From Anaerobiospirillum thomasii (GTDB taxonomy: Bacteria; Pseudomonadota; Gammaproteobacteria; Enterobacterales; Succinivibrionaceae), in contig NZ_UAPU01000006.1 in the NCBI RefSeq assembly GCF_900445255.1, positions 200,001 to 264,000 on the forward strand: a stretch of DNA of 64,000 nucleotides, given 5' to 3'. Both the position numbers and the translations under genes were made by a program. The notes under the pieces were generated by a model. That model saw only the letters and a list, made by a program, of their open reading frames with translations, was not told the origin of the DNA and did no database searches. Within the stretch, counting starts at the first letter, position 1; each line of letters starts with the position of its first letter. Below are positions 54,162 to 64,000 of this stretch, piece by piece.

Positions 54162-55660
54162 ATTTGTACCTGAGGATAAGCTGATTTTAAAATCTCTAAG
54201 TAACGCTGATAAGCCTCTTCATAAAGAGACACTTTACTGGTATCTGGTGTATATTGTGTCGATGCATCTAAACCAACATAATCATTGCAAAGAGATATAA
54301 GTGAGCTTTGTGTAGCATGCTCTGAGCTTGCCCAAATTACCTGAATTGCAGCGCCTAAGGATGCAGCTTCACTATTTGTTAAGCACACAACTGGTGAGTT
54401 AACTGTATTAGAGACGATCTCTCTCCATGCCTGACTCTTGGAACCTCCACCTGTCAATCTAATCTGATTTACTGCAATACCCTGTTTTCTAAACAGATCA
54501 ATTGCATAGCGCAAACCAAATGTAGCACCTTCAGTAGCAGCTACACATAAATTGGCATTTGTAAAGTTAGTTGCGTCAATGTTATATAGACTTGCCTTGG
54601 CATTTGGCAGAGCAGGAATTCTTTCTCCATTAAAGAATGGTAAAAAAGTCAGGCCATTAGCGCCCGGTTGAGTGCTCTGCAGATAATGATTAAAATCATC
54701 TAAATTAGTTTCCAGTAAATTCTGTACTATCGATGTTGCAGATGTTACATTCATTGTGCAGATTAATGGCAGATAGCCATTTGTTGATGAACAAAAGTTT
54801 GCAATCTGCCCGTCTGTGATCTTATTTACATTATCGGCATATGTAAACAGAGTACCTGAAGTACCAAGACTCATGGTTATAATGCCTGTCTTGATATTTC
54901 CTGTTCCAATGGCAGACATCATATTGTCACCACCACCGGAAGATACAACTGTCTCAGTTGTAACGCCGAGTAATTTTGCAACTTCTGGTCTTACTGTACC
55001 AACAATCTGTGTTGAATCAATAAGAGTGTTTAAGCAAGACTCAAGCTTTCCTGAGTTGTCTATTGAATCAATTACTTCTTTTGAGTAACTTTTTGTTTTG
55101 ACATTTAACAAGCCTGTTCCAGAAGCGTCTCCATATTCTGCGACTTTATTCCCTGTCAAATAGAAATTTATATAATCGTGAGGTAGCATGATGCTATCTA
55201 ACTGCTCATATAATTCCTTATTGTTTTTCTTAAGATTTAAAATCTTTGATACTGTATATCCCGTTTGAGGAACTATTCCTAGCTTTTCAATGCAGGCCTT
55301 AGTTCCTCCTAAAGCATCTATTATTTCCTGATTTTCTTTTGCGGTGGAAGTATCACACCATAACTTTACAGGACAGATCACTTTGCCATTTTTATCAACA
55401 GGCACAAATCCATGCTGCTGACCAGAAACACCAATGCCCTTTATATCTTTTCCTGATATCTGTGCCTGATTTAATGCCTGTTTAAATGAACTTACTAAAG
55501 CCTCGATCCACCACTCAGCCTCTTGCTCGCGTTTTCCATTGTGGTCAGCTATCAAGTCGTGAGCTGCACTACCCTCTCCAATAATCTTGTGAGTGTCGGT
55601 ATCAACTATTACAACTTTGGTGCTTTGTGTACCACAATCAATTCCTGTAAAGTATGACAT
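54158..55660 (-). CDS. xylB: Xylulokinase
   Basis: 500 residues. Phosphorylates D-xylulose to xylulose 5-phosphate for the pentose phosphate path. FGGY motifs: GIDCGTQSTKVVIVD, GVSGQQHGFVPVD with the substrate-binding QHG, PVKLWCDTST, SSGGGDNMMSAIGTG, LGTSGTLF and RLTGGGSKSQAWREI. KLWCDTST is typical of XylB and sets it apart from the 14.7 kb kinase. It follows the dehydrogenase by 3 bases, so the product of one enzyme feeds the next. Confidence 0.93.
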   Translation of the reverse strand: MSYFTGIDCGTQSTKVVIVDTDTHKIIGEGSAAHDLIADHNGKREQEAEWWIEALVSSFKQALNQAQISGKDIKGIGVSGQQHGFVPVDKNGKVICPVKLWCDTSTAKENQEIIDALGGTKACIEKLGIVPQTGYTVSKILNLKKNNKELYEQLDSIMLPHDYINFYLTGNKVAEYGDASGTGLLNVKTKSYSKEVIDSIDNSGKLESCLNTLIDSTQIVGTVRPEVAKLLGVTTETVVSSGGGDNMMSAIGTGNIKTGIITMSLGTSGTLFTYADNVNKITDGQIANFCSSTNGYLPLICTMNVTSATSIVQNLLETNLDDFNHYLQSTQPGANGLTFLPFFNGERIPALPNAKASLYNIDATNFTNANLCVAATEGATFGLRYAIDLFRKQGIAVNQIRLTGGGSKSQAWREIVSNTVNSPVVCLTNSEAASLGAAIQVIWASSEHATQSSLISLCNDYVGLDASTQYTPDTSKVSLYEEAYQRYLEILKSAYPQVQI

Positions 55661-55663
55661 CTT

Positions 55664-56701
55664 TTACTCCATCTCTATAACAATCTTGACATCTGTAGCA
55701 CGACCTTCGGCAGCTCTTTCATAAGCATCTACTACGTCATCAAACTTGAATCTCGCAGAAATAAGCGGTTTGACATCAAGTTTTCCAGAAGCCAATAAAG
55801 CAATAGTTTTTGGATACATATTTGCGTATCTGAAAATGGTTTTGAAGGTTATTTCTTTTGCCTGTGCTGCAACAATATCAAATGGTGTAGGTTCTATTGG
55901 CATACCGACAAGAACAACGGTACCGCTAGGAGCTACATGCTCTGTTACATTTAAAATTACAGGAGCAGCACCTGTACATTCAAATGCAACATTAACACCC
56001 ATGCCAGATGTTAACTCACAAACCTTAGCTGCTAATTCTTCTTTATTCTTACTATTTATTGGGTGAAGACCAGGATACTGTTTTGCTATAGCGAGTTTTT
56101 CATCGAATAAATCACAGATGATCACATCTGAACATCCTCCAGAAAGCGCTGCAAGTGCTGTGAGAATGCCTATAGTGCCGGCACCGTAAACTAAACCAAT
56201 ATCACCTGGCTTAATTTCAGCTTTAGTTGCTGCCTGCATACCTATAGCCAATGGCTCAACCATTGCGCCTTCAGCATAGGACACGTTATCTGGAAGCTTA
56301 AATGTAAAAGCTGCAGGGTGCACAACAGTTTCGCACAGACATCCATCAATTGGAGGAGTGGCCCAGAATCTTACTTCAGGATCTAAATTATAAAAACCAG
56401 ATAGTGTTTGAATGGATGACATATTTGGAATGCCAGGCTCCATACAAACCCTATCTCCAACTTTTAGATTTTTAACGTTATTTCCAATCTCAACAATTGT
56501 TCCTGAAGCTTCATGACCTAATACCATTGGCTTCTCTACGACAAAGGATCCTATTTTTCCGTATTGGTAATAGTGACAATCACTACCGCATATACCTACG
56601 GTATTGATTTTAATTTTGACATCATTATCACCAACAACTGCAGGAGCTGGAACATCCTTTACTGCAATCTGCTTTGTGTGTTCTAAAACTAAAGCTTTCA
56701 T
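55664..56701 (-). CDS. Zinc-dependent polyol dehydrogenase (xylitol / L-iditol 2-dehydrogenase type)
   Basis: 345 residues of the MDR family. Catalytic zinc ligands are in [10 protein letters not shown] and [22 protein letters not shown] and the Rossmann [14 protein letters not shown] follow. The lobe that binds structural zinc has lost its four cysteines (EPGIPNMSS, then NLDPEVRFW), as in a known subgroup of xylitol dehydrogenases. It would oxidise a pentitol to xylulose with NAD. Xylitol, D-arabitol and sorbitol cannot be separated by sequence alone. First gene of the operon, divergent from the ROK regulator. Confidence 0.85.
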   Translation of the reverse strand: MKALVLEHTKQIAVKDVPAPAVVGDNDVKIKINTVGICGSDCHYYQYGKIGSFVVEKPMVLGHEASGTIVEIGNNVKNLKVGDRVCMEPGIPNMSSIQTLSGFYNLDPEVRFWATPPIDGCLCETVVHPAAFTFKLPDNVSYAEGAMVEPLAIGMQAATKAEIKPGDIGLVYGAGTIGILTALAALSGGCSDVIICDLFDEKLAIAKQYPGLHPINSKNKEELAAKVCELTSGMGVNVAFECTGAAPVILNVTEHVAPSGTVVLVGMPIEPTPFDIVAAQAKEITFKTIFRYANMYPKTIALLASGKLDVKPLISARFKFDDVVDAYERAAEGRATDVKIVIEME

Positions 56702-56901
56702 AAGGCACTTCCTAAAATAATTTTATTAATGAACTTTTCCTGTTCTATTTATAACTAAAAACAATTTACTATGAAACCGCCTAAATTTGATATTTCTCAC
56801 AAAAATTTAGAAAATTTTTAACTATAAACCGCAAAAAGTGATCAATATCTTATTTGAATCAAGCAGAATGATAAAATTTATTTCTAATTACTGTATTTTT
56901 A

Positions 56902-56917
56902 TGTGATATACATCATA
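56902..56917. promoter_or_regulatory. CRP-like site
   Basis: TGTGA-TATACA-TCATA, one mismatch from the TGTGA-N6-TCACA consensus. Upstream of the polyol operon, it suits catabolite control. Confidence 0.4.
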
Positions 56918-57030
56918 TTTATAATAATAAAAAATACACTATTAATAAGATTTCATTAGAATCTAAATTGTAATTTTTACAAAGATTGATTTTTTTGCTT
57001 AAAACATCATTCCAAAGAGATTTTCTATCA

Positions 57031-57053
57031 ATTAGTAAAATATTTTTACTAAT
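57031..57053. promoter_or_regulatory. Palindromic operator candidate for the ROK regulator
   Basis: ATTAGTAAAA, TAT, TTTTACTAAT: a perfect 10-base palindrome. ROK/XylR-type operators are often A/T-rich palindromes beginning TTAGT, and a partial repeat follows 8 bases downstream. Confidence 0.55.
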
Positions 57054-57262
57054 AAGATACTTTAGTAAACAATAAATATACGATTTAAAAAATCTCTTGG
57101 TACTGTTAAGATACCTACTAGCTCTTAACCTACAGAATAGTATTGGAGTTGCTGCAACGAAACGGTCATATAAGGATTGATTCATTTCGATGCTGGCGAG
57201 TTTAACAGTAAATACGCATAAACAAAATTAACATTGTATTTTCAACAAGGTCAGAGGTCACT

Positions 57263-58437
57263 GTGAAGCCGACAACATCAAAACAAAATCATAAAAAAGT
57301 CAAAGGGACCATTTATAGAGAAAAAACTGTAAGCAAAGAGTTAAGTGTTCCTAGACTTATCTGCACCCTAATTACGAGGCATGGCTTCACATCTAATCCA
57401 GAAATTGCCAACAAATATGGAATCTCTTTACCAACGGCTATTTCATATACAAAAGAGCTGACAGATCGAGGAGTGATAATTGCTGATGGCAAATGCTCCT
57501 CTACTGGAGGTAAAAAGGCAACTAAGTTAACATTCAACCCAGATCATATTATCTCCTTAGGCATCGACATCAAAAAAGAGTCATATGTTTTTTGTGCAAT
57601 CGACTTTTGTAACAACATAGTACATATGGAATCCATAAATGAGGTCTTTGAATTTAAGGAAAAATACTTCTCCAAGCTAATAGCTGAATTTAAATGTTTC
57701 AAAAATAAAGTTATTGATCTAAAGTCAAATATTTCGATCAATAGAGGTCTCGGTATCAGCATTCCTGCAGGAATTATTAATCCTCCTATGGAGGCTCAAT
57801 CCCATGCATTAAAGCTCGATTTTGTGGATTTGGGTGAGTTTTTAAAGATAGATGAGCATGATCTTTTTTAATTAACGACTCAAACGCAGGAGCTATTGCA
57901 GAAACTAGTACTTATAGCAATGCTGCCAGCTTTATTTATCTATCTCTAGCCAAAACTGTAGGAAGTGGAATTGTAGTTCTAGGTAGACTGATGGAAGGTC
58001 TTAACAATAGAACTGGTGAGGTTGGACATTTAACCTTGGTTCCTAACGGAAGACTATGCTATTGCGGAAAGGAAGGATGTGTTGATCCATATTTAAATGA
58101 AAGTGCGTTACTTTCTGGTATAGATAAAAATATCGAAGAATTTTTTATAAATTTAAACACTAATCCTAGTTTAAATAGACTTGAAAGTTATAACCGATAT
58201 ATTAAGTATCTTGCAATTCTGATAAATAATCTAAACAACGCCTTGGATGTCAAAATCATTTTGGGTGGCACTATTGGTCCTCACCTCTATGACAGGCTTG
58301 ATATTTTACAAAATGAGATTATGAGAATTGCATCATATCCTATAGACAACATCTTTTTAAAGCCAACTATATTTGAGCAACCTGCTGCTTTTGGTGCAGC
58401 TTTTGCGGCCAGAAAAAAGCATATAAAAAATCTTTAG
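57263..58437 (+). CDS. ROK-family transcription regulator, one frameshift
   Basis: About 390 residues after repair. The start used is GTG 57263. N-terminal helix-turn-helix near residues 28-75 (NPEIANKYGISLPTAISYTK), then a ROK sugar-kinase-like domain with GIDIKKES, NRTGEVGHLTLVPNGRLC and the zinc motif CYCGKEGCVDPY. The first frame ends at 57871 after six T (57864-57869); a seventh T would read on through INDSNAGAIAETSTYSNAA into the second half. Such proteins repress sugar operons. The divergent polyol operon is the likely target. The break is probably a reading error. Confidence 0.75.
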
Positions 58438-58608
58438 TATATGAGTGCTCTAAAAATGGCTGTTTTTTATAAATTATTGAAAGATTAGGAGGCTCTTACT
58501 TGATATAGATTCAAAGCTTTCAAGAAATATTTTAGTTTTTCTTATTATTGGAGTAAACTAAAGTATATTAAGTAGAGCTTAAGTGCCAAATTAATTTGAG
58601 GAGCTTAT
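58438..58608. other. Intergenic region upstream of the fliL-like gene
   Basis: 171 A/T-rich bases. GAGGAG lies before the next start codon. No gene or clear hairpin is seen. Confidence 0.4.
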
Positions 58609-59059
58609 ATGTTTAACAAACTGGCCTTAATATGTGCCATACCGTTTATGACCATGACGGCTAATGTCTATGCTGAAGAAGTTCCAGCTGCAGATCCAAA
58701 TGCACTTGAAAATGCTATGACAGAGCAGGTTGAGGTTGGTTATTTTGATATAAAAACCTGATATTGTTACTAACCTTGCTCAAAGCGATTCTAAAGAAAG
58801 GCTCCATTATGTTCGTCTCAAGGCCAATATCATGGTTATGGACAGTAATGATCTGCCACTGTTGCAGGAACGTGAAGCCTTAATTAAAGATACAATTATA
58901 TCTATTCTCGGCTCCAAGGTTTTTTCTGATGTTAACAAACCAACATCAAGAGAAGAGATTAGATCAGAGTGTCTGCAGAAAATATCCGATATGATGTATG
59001 AAAAGGATGGCAGAAATATTGTGCAGGACTTTTTAATTATCAATTTCCTCTATCAGTAA
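58609..59059 (+). CDS. FliL-like protein with a signal peptide, one frameshift
   Basis: About 149 residues after repair, from ATG 58609. It starts MFNKLALICAIPFMTMTANV then YAEE, a cleavable signal peptide. The rest matches the FliL C-terminal domain: YFDIKPDIVTNL, HYVRLKANIMVMD, REALIKDTIISILGSKVFSD, QDFLIINFLYQ. Canonical FliL has a membrane anchor and sits in the flagellar motor. The secreted form beside a rhomboid gene, with no flagellar genes near, suggests another role. An extra A in the AAAAA run near 58757 breaks the frame. Confidence 0.7.
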
Positions 59060-59091
59060 TTAATACATCAAGAGGAAATTTTAAAATATCT

Positions 59092-59120
59092 AAAGCTCAG
59101 GCCTAGAACCTGAGCTTTTT
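59092..59120. terminator. Bidirectional terminator between fliL-like and rhomboid genes
   Basis: AAAGCTCAGG and CCTGAGCTTTTT pair. It overlaps the last codons of the rhomboid gene. Confidence 0.75.
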
Positions 59121-59968
59121 CATATCAAAATAGCCAACAGCCAGACCTACAAGCAGTCCGCCTAAATGGCAGATATTAGCTACACCGCCCAATAAAAAGC
59201 CAATACCTATAAATATAACCGACACAGTCAGAAGCCCCTGTGGCATATATAACTCATCTGGTAGATCCTTGCGGCGTGAGAGCATAGCCATATAACCAAT
59301 AACCGCATAAACCACGCCAGAGAGTCCACCAAAATGGATCCTGTTTCATGGTTTTGCAGTAAAAACTGCAGGGCATTTGATATAAGTCCTGAGGATATAA
59401 CCAAGGATATATCTTTACAGTGCCAATTTTATTTTCTATGCCGCGAGCAAAGGCCTCAAACATAACGAGATTAAAGGCAATGTGCAAAATAGAAAAATGT
59501 ACAAAAATTGGAGTTAAAAGTCTCCATATTTGAGCACTATCCGTTATCTGCCTTATATCGTAAAGACACAGCAGTGCATAGACACTGTTGGCATCAAACA
59601 GACCATAGACATAGGCAATGACACAGATAACTTCAATGGCTGTAAACCACAGACAGAAAGTTAAAGCGCACCAGAGCTGTCTGCAGATAGGTCATAAGCC
59701 CATTGGCTCTTGCCATTTCTCTGGCCTTAGAGGCTGTACTGCTCTGTGTAAAGCTCTTGTTGCAAAATGACAGAAGTTCAATTTTTGCTCTTGAAACATC
59801 TTTTTGATTTGCAACATAGATACCAATGCTAGCCCCGCTAAAGCGTGTTGCACAGTCAATACCCAAAGACTGCAGACGGGCGCAGAACTCTACGCCTGTC
59901 TGCTTGTTTGGTACCAGACCCACAAAATGCGGGTATGTTATATCATCTACTATCTTGAATTGAGCCAC
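59103..59968 (-). CDS. glpG: Rhomboid intramembrane protease GlpG, several frameshifts
   Basis: About 285 residues in three or more frames. The N-terminal cytoplasmic domain ([30 protein letters not shown]) runs from 59968 to about 59690. The membrane part includes [20 protein letters not shown], the serine motif recovered as [10 protein letters not shown] when one T is added near 59333, and AHIAGL's counterpart [13 protein letters not shown] with the second catalytic His. At least three single-base changes are needed. The gene is otherwise complete. It overlaps the hldD end by 19 bases as drawn. Confidence 0.75.
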
Positions 59969-60911
59969 TTCATATACTCAGCTACGCCCTGAGCTACAGT
60001 TTTAAACTCTATGTCGCATCCTGATGCTCTAAGCTTGGTTAAATCCGCCTCGGTAAAGCACTGATAATGACCTACGAGGTGCTCTGGGAAGTCAATAAAC
60101 TCGACCTCTCCTCTGCCGTGATACTTGATTACAGCCTTGGCAATATTTAAAAACGGCTCGGCTCTGCCTGTACCACAGTTGTAAATACCTGATGGACCGT
60201 TATGTTCCCAGAACCATAGGTTTACCTTGCACACATCCTCAACGTAAACAAAGTCACGGGTCTGGCCGCCGTCTGGATAGCCCATACAACCTTTAAACAG
60301 TTTTGGATTTTCGCCCTTTAACATCTGATTGTTTAAATGGAAGGCAACGGATGCCATAGATCCTTTATGATTTTCACGTGGTCCGTATACATTAAAGTAT
60401 CTAAAACCTACAACCTGAGAATTGATATGTGGTAGTCTTGAGCGCACATATCATCAAAGAGGAATTTTGAATAGCCATAGACATTCAAAGGTGCCTCATT
60501 GACTCTGTTTTCAACAAATACAGAGCCCGCCGCCGTATGTGGCTGCAGATGATGCATATAAAAATGGAATCTTAGACTTACGGCAAACTCAAAGAGAGTT
60601 ACTGTATACTCATAATTGTTGCGCATTACATACTGACCATCCCACTCGGTAGTTGCAGAGCAGGGCGCCCTCATGGAATATGCCCTCAATGTCTCTTATA
60701 TTAAATCTTGCGGCAAAAGCCTTTTCATCCTTAATCAGGCTAGAAAATCGTCCCTGTCCATGTAATCTGCAATATCCAGATCAACAAGATTTGTAAATTT
60801 GTGTCCGTCTTTTAAAATGGTCAACAACTAAAATATCTTTGCGACCTCTGTCATTTAAAAGCTGACGATATTGCTGCCGATAAAGCCGGCACCGCCAGTC
60901 ACTATAATCAT
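59950..60911 (-). CDS. hldD: ADP-L-glycero-D-manno-heptose 6-epimerase, several frameshifts
   Basis: About 320 residues after repair, from ATG 60911. It makes ADP-L-glycero-D-manno-heptose for the LPS inner core. The NAD-binding start is [15 protein letters not shown], then [31 protein letters not shown] with the active Tyr-Lys, [20 protein letters not shown] and [16 protein letters not shown]. The C-terminal half from 60447 is unbroken. The N-terminal half has several single-base breaks, for example missing T near 60861 and extra T near 60820. The enzyme is not plausibly lost while waaF and waaA are kept. Confidence 0.82.
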
Positions 60912-61071
60912 ATTGCCACCTTAAATTTCATCTTTTCCATCTGATTATATAATAGTTATCTTTGCTCTTAATAAAAACTAAAAAAAATACTGCCACAAAG
61001 TGGGCATGATATTCATAAAAGCCAAGTTAATATAAATTTGCTACAATATCTAAAAAACAAGGATTTACAGC

Positions 61072-62115
61072 ATGCAAACAGCTACACGAATACTTATTAT
61101 CTGCCCGTCATGGCTTGGCGACATCATCAATGAGCCAGAGTCTTATAAAGTTTTAAAACAACTCTATCCTGGATGTATTATCGATGCCTTTGCTCCTGCC
61201 TGGACCATACCGGTGCTCAAGCGTATGGAAGAGGTGGACAATACCATTGAAAATCCATTTGGTCATGGCGTGTTTGATCTGCTAAGAAGAAAAGTTGTGG
61301 GCAGATCGCTCAAGGGCAATTATGATATGGCCTTTATTCTGCCAAATTCATTTAAGTCAGCCCTGATTCCATATTATGCCGACATTAACTACAGACGTGG
61401 TCTTAAAGGCGAATCGCGCTATGTTGTTATCAACGAGATGCGAAAAAACAAAGAAGATTTTCCTTTGATGGTACAGCGCTATGTCTCTCTTGCCTATTCA
61501 AATGAAGAGGTTAAGACAGCATCTGATCTGATGGACTTTGAATATCCAAGCCTTAAGGCCTATCCTCCATCTGAAGAGCTAATTGTCAGACTTAATCTTA
61601 AACGGACAGAAAGTTTATTGCCATAGGCTGCGGTGCCAACTATGGCCCTTCAAAGCTTTGGCCTTTTGAATACTATGCTGCAGTATGTGAGCACTTTATT
61701 AAAAAAGGTTATGCCATTATGGCTCTTGGCTCACAAAAAGATAAAGACAGTGTTGAGCAGGTTCTATCTCACATAGGCTCTGAATATAAACCTTATTTTA
61801 TGATGTAGCAGGTAAGACCGATCTTACCGAGGCTCTTGATATTCTGACTTTATGTGCAGGTGCTGTGGTCAATGACTCAGGGCTTATGCATTCGCTTGCA
61901 GCTCTTGATATTCCTCAGGTATGCATCTTTGGCTCCACCTCCACAGGCTATACACCGCCACTGTCTAAAAAGGCTATATGTGTCGAGTCTGACGAGCCAT
62001 GTCATCCATGCTTCAAGCGCGAGTGTAAATTAAAACCTATGCCTGTCAGAAAAATATAAAACACTCTACGGTTATAGAAAAGTTAGAAAGTCTGCTTGAA
62101 CATGAGAATACTTAG
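61072..62115 (+). CDS. waaF: ADP-heptose:LPS heptosyltransferase II, several frameshifts
   Basis: About 345 residues after repair. It adds the second heptose to the LPS core. The first 184 residues are in one frame: ILIICPSWLGDIINE (family PSWLGD, disturbed just after it), APAWTIPVLKRM, FGHGVFDLLRRK, LPNSFKSALIPYYADI. Then IGCGANYGPSKLWPFEYYA, KAGKTDLTEALDIL and VNDSGLMHSLAALDIPQV follow in shifted frames. Breaks are near 61610, 61800 and 62045. The end overlaps the waaA start, as in a co-transcribed pair. Confidence 0.8.
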
Positions 62116-63387
62116 CTTTTTCATAACTTTTAATCTATAAGCTTTTAACCCTGATAGCTCTTATACCAGGAGTTTTATTCCTATGCTATAAAAAAAGACG
62201 CGATCCTCCCTATGGCAGGAGGGTCATGGAGCTCTTTGGCTTTTGCCCGTACAGATTTAAAAGAAGCATATGGTTTCACACAGTAAGTGTGGGTGAGGTA
62301 ATAGCTGCAAGACCTCTTATCAATAATTTTGTAAAGCGCCATCCTAAATTAAATATTATTGTAACCACCACAACTACCACAGGTGCCCTAGAGGCACAGA
62401 AAATAAAGGGCATTACCCATATTTTCGCGCCGCTTGGACAGTTCTCTTGCTCTTGGTATTTTTACCTCAAGAGTAAAACCAATCCCATCTTTTTATCATG
62501 GAGACAGAGCTGTGGCCAAATATGCTTGATATCTGCCACAGACATAAGGTCAATGTCACTGTGTTTAATGCCAGAATGCCTGAGAAAACCTGTCTTAAAT
62601 ATGAAAGATTCAAGTGGCTGGTCAAAGATCTTATTGCAAGAAAAAATATCCATGGTTATTGCTCAGACACCTGATGATGCCCAGCGTTTTGAGCGCATAG
62701 GTATAAATAAAGATAGAATCTTTGTAGCCAATTCTCTTAAGTATGATTTAGTGCCAAATGATGATCTCTTCAAAGAATCCTATATGTTTAAAAAGGCTCA
62801 TGACAACTATTTGTCATAGGAGCCATATCAACACATGATGGAGAGGAAGAGCAGATCCTTGAGGTTTTTCTCTCTTTGTATGATATGTATCCGCATCTGC
62901 GTCTAGTGCTGGTGCCGCGCCACAAAAGCGGTGTGGACAGGGCTATTGCCTTTTTAGATGAAGTCAATACCAGATATGTCAGAAGATCACAGGCGCACAA
63001 GTTACCGAGCTCTTTACAGAGTCATCATTATAGGCGACACCATGGGTGAGATAGAACTCTACCTTGGTCTGTGCAACATTGTATTTATGGGAGGCAGTCT
63101 TGTAGATATAGGAGGCCATAATCCTCTTGAGCCTGCCTACTTCTCTTTGCCTGTAATTACAGGTCCTTACTATTATAATTTTAAGATGCAGTTTGAGGAC
63201 ATGATTGATGCAAGAGCAGCCTATCTTGCCAATGATGAAAAGAGACTGTATGTACTACTTGAAAACTTTATAAATGATACAGAGCTATGCACCAGAACCG
63301 GCCTTAAAAGCACTTGATGTACAGGAAAAAGGCCGTGGTGCAATAGCAAAAACTCTTGAGCTTTTTGAAGTGGCGCTTAAAAAGTAG
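62102..63387 (+). CDS. waaA: Kdo transferase (3-deoxy-D-manno-octulosonic acid transferase), several frameshifts
   Basis: About 425 residues after repair. It attaches Kdo to lipid A at the inner membrane. ATG 62102 begins MRILSFFITF; one added T joins it to a membrane segment LTLIALIPGVLFLCYKKR. SIWFHTVSVGEVIAARPLI, TTTTTGALEAQKI, METELWPNLLD (split frame), GDTMGEIELYLGL, MGGSLVDIGGHNPLEPAYFS and ITGPYYYNFK follow. About five single-base breaks occur. The stop at 63385-63387 touches the stop of the next, convergent gene. Confidence 0.8.
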
Positions 63388-63935
63388 CTACTTCATAGCC
63401 ATATTATTGATAAAGTCTACATAATTTCTGGCGCTTACTGCTATTGCAGAGGCATCAACTGACTCGCCCTCTGAGGTGTTTGCGCCATAGAATGCATATA
63501 CACCTTTAAAGTCAGCACCGCAGTATTTAAGTGCCTGAATATAAGGGCGCACATAATCCTCAAGAGAGTATTGAGCTCCGGCATTTACATCATATTTTTC
63601 AGCAGCACCCGCCTGTAGTTACAGCCAAAGCCACATGTTTACCCTCAAGTTTGTTGCCACCCTTGTAGGCCCAGCCTGCTGTAAGTACTGTATCAAACCA
63701 GGACTTGAGCATAGGAGGTGAGTTAAACCAGAAAAGAGGAAACTGAAACACAACTGCACCGTTGTTCTCTATAAGAGAGTGTTCCTGTCCGACATTGATA
63801 GGTGCATGAGGATATGAGCTTTGCAGGTTATGAATCAGAATATCATCAGGATATTTGCGTAATTCATCAAATCCATCTGCGATTTACAACTGAACGATCA
63901 AAATAAGGATGATCTACTATAATTAGTGTCTTCAT
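63388..63935 (-). CDS. NAD(P)H-dependent oxidoreductase, flavodoxin-like fold (KefG/MdaB type), frameshifts
   Basis: About 182 residues after repair, from ATG 63935. It begins MKTLIIVDHPYFDRSVVNRR, then FQFPLFWFNSPPMLKSWFDT, VLTAGWAYKGGNKLEGKH, VALAVTT and QYSLEDYVRPYIQALKYCG. This is the FMN-dependent quinone reductase and KefF/KefG group. Breaks lie near 63880 and 63610. No Kef potassium channel gene is in view, so a general quinone or drug reductase is equally likely. Beyond it, 63936-64000 is non-coding. Confidence 0.75.
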
Positions 63936-64000
63936 TTTATATCCATTCCTTATCTGTTATATTATCTAGTATTATGTTACCTAAATTTTATCTAAATGAC

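Larger units (their letters stand above)
56702..57262. promoter_or_regulatory. Divergent control region between the polyol operon and the ROK gene
   Basis: 561 very A/T-rich bases. It holds a perfect operator-like palindrome at 57031-57053, a partial TTTAGTAAAC repeat just after it at about 57061-57070, and a CRP-like site at 56902-56917. An 88-codon minus-strand frame at 56919-57185 has no homologue I know and low-complexity composition; I do not call it a gene. Confidence 0.5.

Noticed and set aside
54158-56701. D-xylose catabolic operon
   Set aside because: No xylose isomerase is present; a polyol dehydrogenase precedes xylB, so a pentitol is the more likely substrate.
56919-57185. 88-codon minus-strand open frame in the divergent control region
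   Set aside because: Very A/T-rich, low-complexity protein, no recognisable family, and it covers the operator palindrome and CRP-like site.

Overview
The window reads as a chromosomal segment of a host-associated, probably anaerobic gammaproteobacterium. The priA-argS-ftsN-hslV-hslU-zapB block and the RbsABC, FieF, PlsB, HldD, WaaF and WaaA proteins are gammaproteobacterial in type. Several sugar ABC importers, a fructose PTS and a malic enzyme suit a fermentative gut or rumen organism. Succinivibrionaceae is my best guess, but that is inference and no marker gene in the window proves it.

Layout. 0-4.5 kb: 3' end of trmA, a malic enzyme gene and an IS4-superfamily insertion sequence. 4.4-7.7 kb: rpmE, then a short trp operon on the minus strand (trpL leader and attenuator, a TrpF-like gene, trpB, trpA). 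TrpB is canonical. TrpA and the TrpF-like protein have intact reading frames but lack their catalytic residues. 7.8-14.7 kb: priA, argS, ftsN-like, hslV, hslU, zapB. 14.7-26 kb: a large minus-strand sugar locus with FGGY kinase, split transketolase, fucose/arabinose-type isomerase, a lone EIIA-Glc-type protein, RbsC/RbsA-type ABC transporter, DUF2291 protein and binding protein, plus an AraC regulator and RbsD. Its gene content matches the transketolase route for D-apiose. 26.3-31.7 kb: a group IIC-type intron downstream of the ribB terminator, with its reverse transcriptase split by a trio of tyrosine recombinases (a RIT element) that has 37-bp perfect inverted ends. 31.7-41.2 kb: ribB, fructose PTS EIIABC, cysE, fieF, plsB, a GntR regulator and a binding-protein-fold gene without a signal peptide. 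41.3-48 kb: class II aldolase, ABC importer, mtnK and mtnA, which together look like an uptake and DHAP-shunt system for 5-methylthioribose or 5-deoxyribose. 48.7-50.4 kb: an IS256-family element with an exact 8-bp target duplication and a highly structured non-coding tail. 50.5-58.4 kb: an ABC importer, xylulokinase and polyol dehydrogenase operon (xylitol or arabitol type) facing a divergent ROK regulator. 58.6-64 kb: fliL-like, rhomboid (glpG), hldD, waaF, waaA and an NAD(P)H oxidoreductase.

Every gene from about 57.8 kb to the right end carries one or more single-base frameshifts, mostly at homopolymers. Between 1 and 57 kb I saw only one comparable case, in the RIT element. I read this as poor consensus quality at the right end of the assembly rather than gene decay, and have annotated the whole genes across the breaks.
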